Below the pieces are notes generated by a model. It saw only the letters and a list, made by a program, of their open reading frames with translations. It was not told the DNA's origin and searched no databases. A stretch of DNA of 35,749 nucleotides from Alphaproteobacteria bacterium (GTDB lineage Bacteria; Pseudomonadota; Alphaproteobacteria; UBA2966), in assembly GCA_030740435.1 (NCBI GenBank), contig JASLXG010000003.1, forward strand, positions 1-35,749, read 5' to 3'. The translations under genes were made by a program, and so were the position numbers. Shown here piece after piece: positions 7,577 to 14,013 of this stretch (positions are counted from its first letter, which is position 1; the number at the start of each line of letters is the position of its first letter).

Positions 7577-8757
7577 AACTCGCCGGCCTCGAGACCTTCG
7601 TCGTGGCCAACCCGGTGCGCGACCTGGGTGGGCGCTATTGGATTTTCGTCAAGCTGACCACGGCCGACGGCATCAGCGGCATCGGCGAGATCTACGCCGC
7701 GGCGTTTTCGCCCGAGCGCATCGCCGACCTGGTCGGGGATGTCTTCGAGCGCCATTTCCTCGACGCCGATCCCCGGCGCATCGAGACGCTCTGGCGCCGG
7801 ACCTACGGCAGCGGTTATTCGCTACGCCCCGATCCCACGCTGCTGGGGGTCCTCAGCGGCCTCGAGATGGCCTGTTGGGACATCGTCGGCAAGGCGCTGG
7901 AAAGACCGGTTTACGAGTTGCTGGGCGGCCGGGTGCACGACAAGCTGCGGGCCTACACTTATCTATACCCGCAAGAGGGCGACCGCACCGACGTCTACCT
8001 CGATGCCGAGCTGGCCGCCGCGCGGGCGGCTGAATACGTCGAGCTTGGCTTCACCGCCGTCAAGCTCGATCCCGCCGGGCCCTATTCCGCCTTCGATCCG
8101 CGCCAGCCCTCGCTCGAAGCGCTTGAGCGCTGCGAGAGCTTCGTCGCCGCCATCCGCGAGGCCGTGGGCAGCCGCGCCGATATCCTTTTCGGCACCCACG
8201 GCCAATTCACGCCGGCCGGCGCCATCCGCCTGGCCAAGCGGCTCGAGCGCTTCGATCCGCTGTGGTTCGAGGAACCGACGCCGCCCGAGAACCCAAAAGC
8301 CATGGCCCAGGTCGCCGCCGCCACTTCGATCCCCGTGGCGACCGGCGAGCGCCTGAGCAGCAAGTACGAGTTTTCCCGCCTGCTGGAGGCCGGCGCCGCC
8401 ACCATCTTGCAGCCCAACCTGGGCCGTGTCGGCGGTATCCTGGAAGCCAAGAAGATTGCCGGCCTGGCCGAGGCCCACTACGCCCAGATCGCTCCGCACC
8501 TCTATTGCGGCCCGGTGGTGGGGGCGGCCAACATCCAGCTCGCCACCTGCAGCCCGAATTTTTTGATTCTGGAAGGAATTCTCACCTGGCAGGGTTTCTC
8601 TGCGCAGATCCTCAAGACCCCGATCAGTTGGCAGGAGGGCTACGTAATCCCGCCCACGGCGCCTGGTCTGGGCGTCGAACTAAACGAAGAGGTGGCCCGG
8701 GCGCACCCCTGGCGGGGCGACGGCCTGCACCTGGAGATGGCGGCCGAGCCGCTATAG
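7573..8757 (+). CDS. Second enolase-superfamily enzyme (sugar-acid dehydratase-like) with altered metal site
   Basis: 394 aa, barrel and capping domain as in acid-sugar dehydratases: GLEMACWDIVGKALERPVYELLGGR in the capping-to-barrel link (Gly96 onward), then VKLDPAGPYS (Lys164-x-Asp166), LWFEEPTPPEN (Glu233), VATGERL (Glu259), LQPNLGRVGGI and APHLYCGP (His309). Dehydratases of this group normally carry D-x-H-G-R in barrel strand 3, where Asp is the first Mg2+ ligand; here residues 206-210 read FGTHG, so Gly207 replaces that Asp and His209 is kept. It may still fold and work with another ligand set. It ends the operon, overlapping the upstream gene by ATGA and the convergent hydrolase gene by 6 bp. 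Confidence 0.85.
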   Translation: MKLAGLETFVVANPVRDLGGRYWIFVKLTTADGISGIGEIYAAAFSPERIADLVGDVFERHFLDADPRRIETLWRRTYGSGYSLRPDPTLLGVLSGLEMACWDIVGKALERPVYELLGGRVHDKLRAYTYLYPQEGDRTDVYLDAELAAARAAEYVELGFTAVKLDPAGPYSAFDPRQPSLEALERCESFVAAIREAVGSRADILFGTHGQFTPAGAIRLAKRLERFDPLWFEEPTPPENPKAMAQVAAATSIPVATGERLSSKYEFSRLLEAGAATILQPNLGRVGGILEAKKIAGLAEAHYAQIAPHLYCGPVVGAANIQLATCSPNFLILEGILTWQGFSAQILKTPISWQEGYVIPPTAPGLGVELNEEVARAHPWRGDGLHLEMAAEPL

Positions 8758-9564
8758 GGCGGCGCCAAAATCCTTGGCCGCCGCGATGAATTCCGCCGGC
8801 GCCTCCATGGGCAGCATGTGGCCGGCCGTGGGCACGTCGGTACGCCGTGCGTCGGGGATGCGTTTCATGAGTTGCTCGATCACCGCGGCCTCGTAGAAAA
8901 TCCGGTCGTTGGGGCCCATCATCACCAGCACCGGGCAGCGGATCTCCTCGTAAGGCACGTCCCAGTCGGCCTGGCCCATGTGGGTGAGCAGGTTGTAGGG
9001 CCCCGAATCGGGATCGAGTGGTGCGTAGTCCGTGCCGGGCTGGATGAAATCCTGGCGGTTGGCGGCCAGCCAGTCGGGGCCCCACAGCAGCGGCGTCATC
9101 ATGTCGCCCATCAGTTGCGGGCCGCCCACGTCCATGACCTTGAGGATGGCATCGCTGATCCAGGCCAGACGCGGGCCGATGATGCGTAGCGTGTTGACCA
9201 GCACCAGGCCGGCGCAATCGAGGCCGGCGAGGTGGGCGCGGATGGCAAAAAGGCCGCCGATGGAAAGCCCCACCAGCAGCGGCCGGGCGATCTCGAGGGT
9301 CTTGACGATGTGCTTGAGGTCGCCGCTGATCAGCTTCTCGTCGAGGGACGTTCCGGGGCTGTAGGGGCTGTTGGCCTGGCCGCGGAAGTTGTAGGCCAGG
9401 GTGCCGAAACCGGCGTCCCTCAGCGCCGGGCCGATTTCGAGCTGCCAGGGCGCCGTGTCGCCGGTGATGGGGTTGACGAAGACGAAGGTCGGCGCGCCGT
9501 TCTGGCTGGGGACGTCGTGTTCATAATAAAGCCCATCCTGGGGCCCGAGTTCGAGAAGCGGCAT
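8752..9564 (-). CDS. Alpha/beta-fold hydrolase
   Basis: 270 aa with a complete catalytic triad: nucleophile Ser101 in GLSIGG, Asp220 in MMGPNDRIFYE and His249 in TAGHMLPME. The oxyanion region reads FVNPITGDTAPW and the first helix NFRGQANS, typical of enol-lactonase, epoxide hydrolase or carbon-carbon hydrolase-like enzymes. No signal peptide, so cytoplasmic. A GGGAGAG ribosome binding site precedes ATG 9562-9564. It follows the RraA-like gene by 30 nt on the same strand, so the two are likely co-transcribed. The stop codon lies inside the end of the convergent enolase-superfamily gene. In this setting a lactone or ester of a sugar or aromatic acid is a reasonable substrate, but that is inference. 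Confidence 0.85.
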   Translation of the reverse strand: MPLLELGPQDGLYYEHDVPSQNGAPTFVFVNPITGDTAPWQLEIGPALRDAGFGTLAYNFRGQANSPYSPGTSLDEKLISGDLKHIVKTLEIARPLLVGLSIGGLFAIRAHLAGLDCAGLVLVNTLRIIGPRLAWISDAILKVMDVGGPQLMGDMMTPLLWGPDWLAANRQDFIQPGTDYAPLDPDSGPYNLLTHMGQADWDVPYEEIRCPVLVMMGPNDRIFYEAAVIEQLMKRIPDARRTDVPTAGHMLPMEAPAEFIAAAKDFGAAL

Positions 9565-9594
9565 TTTGCTCTCCCTGACAGAAGTAAATCCGAT

Positions 9595-10281
9595 TCAATC
9601 CACGTATCGGGTCTGATCGGAATCGAGATATTCCGGCACCCAGTCCATGGTCGTGGCGCCGCCCTTGACCAGGGCTCCGAGCTTGGCCTCGGCGGCCCGC
9701 ACCTCGTCGAGCGCCGCCGAGACGGTGTCGATCCCGGCCCGCGGCACCACCACGACGCCGTCGCGGTCGCCGATCAGGAGATCGCCGGGATCGATGCTGA
9801 CCGAACCCATGGCGACCCTGAGGCCGATGTCGCCGGGCCCCGACTTGTAGGGTGAGTTGGGCGAAACGCCGCAGGAAAAGATGGGCAGCCCAACGGCCAG
9901 CAGGCCGTCGACGTCGCGCACCAGGCCATCGGTGACGATGGCGACAATGCCCTGGTTGCGGGCCATCTGGGCCACGTTGTCGCCGACCGCGGCGGCACCA
10001 TCGAAACCCTGGCAGCCGATCACCAGCACGTCGCCGGCCTGGGCTAGGTGGATGGCCGGCATCACCGGCAGCGAATCCCGGGGCGCCAGGTTGCAGGTCA
10101 TGGCCGGGGCGGCGAATTGGCCCTCGGCGACCAGCGGCTTGATGCGGTGGTCGAGCGCGCCGGTGCCGTTCTGGGCGTCGACCACGAAGCCCGTGGGCAC
10201 ATCGGCGAAGGCGGCCAGCTGCTGGGCGCTGGGCCGGGGGAAGTCGCGGCGCACGGTAAGGGGGGCGGGGTCTCCGATCAT
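9595..10281 (-). CDS. RraA-family protein (HMG/oxaloacetate aldolase-like)
   Basis: 228 aa matching the RraA / class II pyruvate aldolase fold: CNLAPRDSLPVMPAIHLAQAGDVLVI, then GDNVAQMARNQGIVAIVTDGLVRDVDGL. The VTDGLVRD motif carries the Arg-Asp pair that binds substrate and divalent metal in 4-hydroxy-4-methyl-2-oxoglutarate aldolases. GDRDGVVVVP closes the domain. Catabolic members split 4-hydroxy-2-oxo acids or decarboxylate oxaloacetate; the RNase E regulator RraA is a shorter relative, and this catabolic context argues against that role. The start ATG 10279-10281 has an AGGAG site 9 nt upstream. It is probably first of a two-gene operon with the hydrolase and is divergent from the Ldh-family gene; the 128 bp between must hold both promoters. 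Confidence 0.88.
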   Translation of the reverse strand: MIGDPAPLTVRRDFPRPSAQQLAAFADVPTGFVVDAQNGTGALDHRIKPLVAEGQFAAPAMTCNLAPRDSLPVMPAIHLAQAGDVLVIGCQGFDGAAAVGDNVAQMARNQGIVAIVTDGLVRDVDGLLAVGLPIFSCGVSPNSPYKSGPGDIGLRVAMGSVSIDPGDLLIGDRDGVVVVPRAGIDTVSAALDEVRAAEAKLGALVKGGATTMDWVPEYLDSDQTRYVD

Positions 10282-10409
10282 CGGCTTGCTCCTACCTCGG
10301 GCCCGTATCCGGCCAGGCGTGACCTGGGGCCCGTCATCGGGTAAATAGCACGAGCCCGCGCCTCAGCGCACCATCTCGCTTGGGCCGGGGCCAAACACGA
10401 GGAAATCGT

Positions 10410-11465
10410 ATGCACATCGCAAGCGAGGCACTGCAAGGTCTGGCCAGCACCGTCTTTGCCGCCATCGGCTGCGAGGCCGAGGAATCCGAAACGGTGGCCG
10501 AGTTTCTCGTCCGCGCCAACCTGGCGGGCCACGATTCCCACGGCGTCGTGCGCATCCCGCGCTACGTCGAATACTGGCGCATGGGTGCGGTCATGCCCAA
10601 CCGCCGGGCCGAGGCGGTGTGGCAAAACGACGTCATCGCGCTTTACGACGGCAACAAGGGCTTCGGCCAGACCATCGGCGGCCAGGTCATGGCGGCCGGC
10701 ATCGAGATGGCGGCGCGACAGGGCCTGGCCATGATGGGGCTGAAGAACGTCGGCCACCTGGGGCGCATCGGCGACTGGGCCGAACAGGCGGCCCTGGCCG
10801 GCCAGGCCTCGATCCATTTCGTCAACACCACCGGGCGGGGAAATCGGGTGGCGCCCTTCGGCGGCTCCGACCGGCGGCTCTCCACCAATCCCATCGCCAT
10901 CGGCATGCCCATGGCCGAGCGCCAGCCGCTGATCTTCGATGCCGCCACCTCGGTGCTGGCCGAGGGCAAGATCCTGGTGGCCAAGAACAAAGGCGTGGAA
11001 CTGCCTCCGGGTGTGCTGCTGGACGCCGAGGGCCGGCCGACGGGCGATCCCAATACGCTTTACGCCGAACCCGGCGGCGCCATCCTGGCCATGGGCGGGC
11101 ACAAGGGCTCGGGGCTGGCCGTCATGGCCGACCTGCTGGCCGGGGTCATGGCCGGTGGCGGCTGCACGGCGCCGGGCGTGGAATCGCTGGAAAACGGCAT
11201 GCTGTCGATCCTGATGGACCCGGCGCTGTTTGCCGACATGGGATTCTTGGCCTCCGAGAGCGCCCGCTTTGCCGATTGGGTGCAGGCTTCGCCGCCGCTG
11301 GAGGAGGGCGGCGAGGTGTTGTTGCCGGGTGACATCGAGCGCCGCACCCGGCTCGAGCGCGAGACCGACGGCATCCCGCTGGACGACAACACCTGGCGCC
11401 AGATCAGGGAGACCGCCCGGGACGTGGGCGTCACCGAGGCGGCCTTCGACGGGCTGCCGGATTGA
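10410..11465 (+). CDS. Ldh-family (malate/L-lactate/2-keto acid) oxidoreductase
   Basis: 351 aa of the Ldh_2 (YlbC/ComC/YiaK) family of NAD(P)-dependent 2-hydroxyacid or 2-keto-acid reductases, which are not Rossmann-fold enzymes. Marks: LVRANLAGHDSHGVVRIPRY, which carries the catalytic His and Asp, NVGHLGRIGDWAEQAA, FGGSDRRLSTNPIAIGMP and GHKGSGLAVMADLLAG. The start ATG 10410-10412 (MHIASE) is chosen over an upstream in-frame start because a CGAGGAAA ribosome binding site sits 5 nt before it. Its stop is 8 nt before the Nudix gene. Relatives reduce malate, sulfolactate, ureidoglycolate or 2,3-diketo-L-gulonate; substrate not determined here. The divergent RraA-like aldolase suggests a shared keto-acid pathway. 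Confidence 0.87.
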   Translation: MHIASEALQGLASTVFAAIGCEAEESETVAEFLVRANLAGHDSHGVVRIPRYVEYWRMGAVMPNRRAEAVWQNDVIALYDGNKGFGQTIGGQVMAAGIEMAARQGLAMMGLKNVGHLGRIGDWAEQAALAGQASIHFVNTTGRGNRVAPFGGSDRRLSTNPIAIGMPMAERQPLIFDAATSVLAEGKILVAKNKGVELPPGVLLDAEGRPTGDPNTLYAEPGGAILAMGGHKGSGLAVMADLLAGVMAGGGCTAPGVESLENGMLSILMDPALFADMGFLASESARFADWVQASPPLEEGGEVLLPGDIERRTRLERETDGIPLDDNTWRQIRETARDVGVTEAAFDGLPD

Positions 11466-11473
11466 ACCCGGGC

Positions 11474-12268
11474 ATGACAAAGCTCGCCCGGCTGGAAGCC
11501 GCGGCCACGGTGATGCTGGTGCGCGACGGCGCGGCCGGGATCGAGGTCTTCATGATGGGCCGGCGCGGCGACCTCGAGGTGGCCCCCCGGGCCCTGGTCT
11601 TTCCCGGCGGCAAGGTGGATGAGGCAGACGCCTCTCGGGGCCTGGCCGAACGCTGCGCCGGGGCGGCGGCCTGGGACGACGAGGAGCGCGCCTTTCGGGT
11701 CGCCGCGGTGCGCGAGAGTTTCGAGGAATGCGGCCTGCTGCTGGCCCGGCGGCAGGGCGGCGAGGTCTTGCTGGGGGGCGACGAGGCGGCGGCGCTGGGC
11801 CGGCGTTATCTGCAAGACGGCCACCATTCGCTGGATCTGGAAGCCCTGGTTCGGGCCGAGGATCTGGAACTGGCCACAAACCTTTTGTTGCCCTGCAGCC
11901 GCTGGGTCACGCCGGCCTCGCGGCCGCGCCGCTTCGACGCCGTGATCTACCTGGCGCCGGCACCGCCCGGCCAGCAGGCCCGCCACGATGGCGGCGAGGC
12001 CAGCCGGTCGTTCTGGGCCGTGCCGGCCCGGGTGCTGGCCGAGGTCGAGGCCGGGCAGCACCACATGCTGGTGCCGACGCGGCGCAGCCTGCGCTTTCTC
12101 AGCCGCCAGGCCAGCGTTGCCGAGGCCCGGGAGGCGGCGGCAAAAATCGAGGTGAAGGCGCTGTCGCCGGACCTCGAGCGGGCCGACGGCGGCTTCATCG
12201 CGCGGCTCGAGAACGAGGCCGGCGACGGCATCGAGGAATTTTTCATCGCCGACCCGCCTACTCGGTAA
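11474..12268 (+). CDS. Nudix hydrolase (NUDT7/NUDT19-like)
   Basis: 264 aa. The Nudix box is split by an insertion, as in the NUDT19/acyl-CoA diphosphatase branch: FPGGKVDEAD, then about 25 residues, then AAVRESFEECGLLL (the REUXEEXGU part, with metal-binding Glu residues). The N-terminal strand AATVMLVRDGAAGIEVFMMGRRG is characteristic, and the C-terminal helix region (PTRRSLRFLSRQ) is long. Such enzymes hydrolyse nucleoside diphosphate compounds such as CoA esters; substrate unproven. ATG 11474 is used; a TTG at 11462 overlapping the previous stop is possible. The end overlaps the convergent DUF4863 gene by 11 bp. Confidence 0.85.
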   Translation: MTKLARLEAAATVMLVRDGAAGIEVFMMGRRGDLEVAPRALVFPGGKVDEADASRGLAERCAGAAAWDDEERAFRVAAVRESFEECGLLLARRQGGEVLLGGDEAAALGRRYLQDGHHSLDLEALVRAEDLELATNLLLPCSRWVTPASRPRRFDAVIYLAPAPPGQQARHDGGEASRSFWAVPARVLAEVEAGQHHMLVPTRRSLRFLSRQASVAEAREAAAKIEVKALSPDLERADGGFIARLENEAGDGIEEFFIADPPTR

Positions 12269-12722
12269 ACTCAATCCGTCCCTCGGGCAGCATGTAGAGC
12301 ACCAGGGCGCGGCCCTCGGTGACCGCCGGGGTGTGGGCCGAGCCGGGCTCGTAGATGCACCAGCCAGCTCCATGGCCGTCGAAGCGGGCCGCCGCATCCT
12401 GCGGCATGATCAAGCAGATCTCGCCCAAGGGGTGGCGGTGGTGGGGACCGGCGGTGTCGTCGAGATCGACCACGTCGACGCTCAGGCCGCTGGTCAGGGG
12501 GCCGGCCTCGATGACCCTGCCGAAGCGCCGTCCGTCGCCGCCTTCACTGCACATCCAGCCGGCCTTGATGGCTTGACGGCAGGCCCCTTCGATGGCCCGA
12601 AAGGTCGGGCTGTCGGAGGGAAAGCGCTGGTTCATCTCGTCCGCCAGTTGAGGCCCCAGCGCTTTGCCCAGGATGATACTGGCGATCGGCCGGATCATGT
12701 CGCGAAATTCCTCGACGGTCAT
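12258..12722 (-). CDS. DUF4863 cupin, 4-hydroxylaminobenzoate lyase-like
   Basis: 154 aa. The C-terminal two thirds is a small cupin: RRFGRVIEAGPLTSGLSVDVVD, then GPHHRHPLGEICLIMP (metal-binding His cluster and Glu), AGWCIYEPGSAHTPAV (late His) and ALVLYMLPEGRIEFTE. From memory this is the DUF4863 family, which includes PnbB, the lyase that converts 4-hydroxylaminobenzoate to protocatechuate and ammonia in nitrobenzoate degradation. Most DUF4863 members have not been tested, so the reaction here is only suggested. It is on its own on the minus strand, between the convergent Nudix gene and the divergent flagellin gene, and its upstream region overlaps the flagellin control region. Confidence 0.7.
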   Translation of the reverse strand: MTVEEFRDMIRPIASIILGKALGPQLADEMNQRFPSDSPTFRAIEGACRQAIKAGWMCSEGGDGRRFGRVIEAGPLTSGLSVDVVDLDDTAGPHHRHPLGEICLIMPQDAAARFDGHGAGWCIYEPGSAHTPAVTEGRALVLYMLPEGRIEFTE

Positions 12723-12763
12723 CGCTGTTCCCTCTTGTCGGGCTCATGCGGTGGTGCCCGTGT

Positions 12764-12780
12764 GCCGGCAAATCTTGCCC
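12764..12780. promoter_or_regulatory. Candidate flagellar enhancer site 1 (CGGCA-N5-TGCC)
   Basis: A partial palindrome, CGGCA (12766-12770), five bases, then TGCCC (12776-12780), centred about 118 bp upstream of the flagellin -24 box. It has the same layout as a perfect palindrome in front of the second flagellin gene. It resembles, from memory, the ftr elements bound by the sigma-54 activator FlbD in Caulobacter. Binding is inferred only from position and symmetry. Confidence 0.4.
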
Positions 12781-12794
12781 TACCGGGGGCCGGG

Positions 12795-12819
12795 TCGGCA
12801 ACCCCGAAAGCCTTGCCGA
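12795..12819. promoter_or_regulatory. Candidate flagellar enhancer site 2 (TCGGCAA/TTGCCGA)
   Basis: A perfect 7-bp inverted repeat: TCGGCAA at 12795-12801 and TTGCCGA at 12813-12819, with 11 bases between. Its centre is about 84 bp upstream of the -24 box of the flagellin promoter, a normal position for an enhancer-binding protein acting on sigma-54. The half site is the same as in site 1 and in the element before the second flagellin. Confidence 0.4.
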
Positions 12820-12890
12820 ATTCGTTGGGATAGCAGGTAATACTTTGAAAATAAACAATTTTTTCATTTCCATTACGAACCTGCCGGATC

Positions 12891-12906
12891 TGGCACGAGA
12901 GTTGCG
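12891..12906 (+). promoter_or_regulatory. Sigma-54 promoter of flagellin gene 1
   Basis: TGGCAC (12891-12896), five bases, then TTGCG (12902-12906) matches the -24/-12 consensus TGGCAC-N5-TTGCW except at the last base, with exact spacing. Transcription would start near 12917, giving a leader of about 40 nt before the flagellin ATG. Sigma-54 control of flagellins is established in Caulobacter and related alphaproteobacteria. Confidence 0.85.
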
Positions 12907-12926
12907 ACGCGAATCTCGAAACATCC

Positions 12927-12949
12927 CCTGCCCGGGGCAGGAGAAGGAG
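12927..12949 (+). promoter_or_regulatory. Leader stem-loop next to the ribosome binding site of flagellin 1
   Basis: CCTGCC (12927-12932) pairs with GGCAGG (12936-12941) around a 3-nt loop, directly abutting the AGAAGGAG ribosome binding site (12942-12949). In Caulobacter the flagellin leader is a target for FlbT-dependent control of translation and stability; a similar use here is inference. Confidence 0.4.
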
Positions 12950-12957
12950 ACATCCCG

Positions 12958-13767
12958 ATGGCCATGTCCGTCAACACCAACGCCGGCGCCATGATGGCGC
13001 TACAGAATCTGACCAAGACCAACAAAGGTCTCGAAACCACCCAGCTGCGCGTCACCACTGGCCTCCGGGTCAACGGCCCCAAGGACGACGCCGCGACATT
13101 TGCCATTGCTCAGAACATGCGCGGCGATATCGCCGGCATGCAGTCGGTGAAATTGGCCCTGTCCATGGGCGAGGCCACCGTCAACGTGGCCATTTCGGCC
13201 GGCAAGGCGGTTTCCGACCTGCTCATCGAGATGAAGGCCAAGGTGGTGCAGGCCAATCAGGCCGGCCTGGACACCGATTCCAAAACTGCCCTGCAAAACG
13301 AGTTCACCTCGTTGCGCAACCAGTTGACGACGATCGTCGAGACCGCCGAGTTCAACGGCAAGAACCTGATCACCTCCGGTGCCAGCGCGCTCAGCGTTCT
13401 CAGTACCGTCGAAGGCAGCACCATTTCGGTCGGCGCCCAGGAATTGAACACCTCCTCCATCGGCGTCAGCACCAGCGAGCTCAGCACCGGCGCCAGCCAG
13501 GCCCTGGAAGACATCGACACGGCCATCGTGACGGTCTCGAACTCGCTGGCCAACCTGGGCTCCTCGGCCAAGCGGGTCGAAATCCAGGGCGAATTCATGG
13601 TCCAACTCGTCGACATCCTCAAACAGGGCGTGGGCAACCTGGTCGATGCAGATCTGGCCGAGGAAAGCGCCAGCCTGCAGTCGCTGCAGATCAAGCAGCA
13701 GCTCGGCGTCCAGGCGCTGTCGATCGCCAACGCCGGACCGCAGTCGATCCTCGCGCTCTTCCGCTAG
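12958..13767 (+). CDS. Flagellin (paralogue 1)
   Basis: 269 aa, short alphaproteobacterial flagellin with both conserved ends and only a small central region. The N-terminus MAMSVNTNAGAMMALQNL, then a segment with LRVTTGLRVNGPKDDAATFAIAQNM, is the D0/D1 coiled-coil that packs the filament core. The C-terminus has LADLEES-type helices (DADLAEESASLQSLQIKQQ) and ends in ALSIANAGPQSILALFR. There is no cleaved signal, as expected for type III flagellar export. An AGAAGGAG ribosome binding site precedes ATG 12958; a second ATG lies two codons on. It is monocistronic: sigma-54 promoter upstream and a strong terminator 18 bp after the stop. The second flagellin follows 246 bp later. Confidence 0.93.
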   Translation: MAMSVNTNAGAMMALQNLTKTNKGLETTQLRVTTGLRVNGPKDDAATFAIAQNMRGDIAGMQSVKLALSMGEATVNVAISAGKAVSDLLIEMKAKVVQANQAGLDTDSKTALQNEFTSLRNQLTTIVETAEFNGKNLITSGASALSVLSTVEGSTISVGAQELNTSSIGVSTSELSTGASQALEDIDTAIVTVSNSLANLGSSAKRVEIQGEFMVQLVDILKQGVGNLVDADLAEESASLQSLQIKQQLGVQALSIANAGPQSILALFR

Positions 13768-13784
13768 AATTATTGAAGATCGCT

Positions 13785-13830
13785 AAGTACCGCGGGCCGG
13801 TCGCCAGCGCGACCGGGCGGTACTTTTTTT
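13785..13830 (+). terminator. Rho-independent terminator after flagellin 1
   Basis: AAGTACCGC (13785-13793) pairs with GCGGTACTT. An inner stem CCGGTCGC/GCGACCGG closes on the 4-nt loop CAGC, with a small GGG bulge between the stems. The stem runs into a T tract (to 13830). Its size and the T run make it a confident intrinsic terminator. Confidence 0.9.
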
Positions 13831-13834
13831 GCTG

Positions 13835-13851
13835 GCGGCAGGAATTGCCGC
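13835..13851. promoter_or_regulatory. Perfect palindrome upstream of flagellin 2 promoter (candidate FlbD-type site)
   Basis: GCGGCA (13835-13840), five bases GGAAT, TGCCGC (13846-13851): a perfect 6-bp inverted repeat centred about 101 bp upstream of the -24 element of flagellin 2. It has the same CGGCA-N5-TGCC pattern as the site before flagellin 1, which supports a shared activator. Confidence 0.45.
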
Positions 13852-13943
13852 TGACAGTGCGAAAGTTCCCTGACGATTGGCCACTGGATTTCGTCGATGG
13901 ATTTAACCTCTTGTTTTTAAACAAAATTTTCCAAGCTCGTCCC

Positions 13944-13959
13944 TGGCATAGCGATTGCG
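13944..13959 (+). promoter_or_regulatory. Sigma-54 promoter of flagellin gene 2
   Basis: TGGCAT (13944-13949), five bases, TTGCG (13955-13959), again with exact -24/-12 spacing and one mismatch in each half to the consensus TGGCAC-N5-TTGCW. Transcription should begin near 13970, leaving a leader of about 44 nt. An AT-rich stretch with a shared AAACAA...TTTT pattern lies just upstream of both flagellin promoters. Confidence 0.8.
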
Positions 13960-13990
13960 ATGTGATTGCGGAATTTGTTTGTTTCATCGT

Positions 13991-14010
13991 GATCCATCGA
14001 GGAGCGGATC
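13991..14010 (+). promoter_or_regulatory. Leader hairpin holding the ribosome binding site of flagellin 2 in its loop
   Basis: GATCC (13991-13995) pairs with GGATC (14006-14010); the 10-nt loop carries the GAGGAG ribosome binding site (13999-14004) for ATG 14014. The stem is short, so it is at most a modest control element, but flagellin 1 also has a stem at the same place. Confidence 0.35.
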
Positions 14011-14013
14011 GTC

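Noticed and set aside
10278-11480. 400-aa minus strand open frame
   Set aside because: Antisense to the Ldh-family gene; His/Gln-rich composition typical of shadows, no ribosome binding site.
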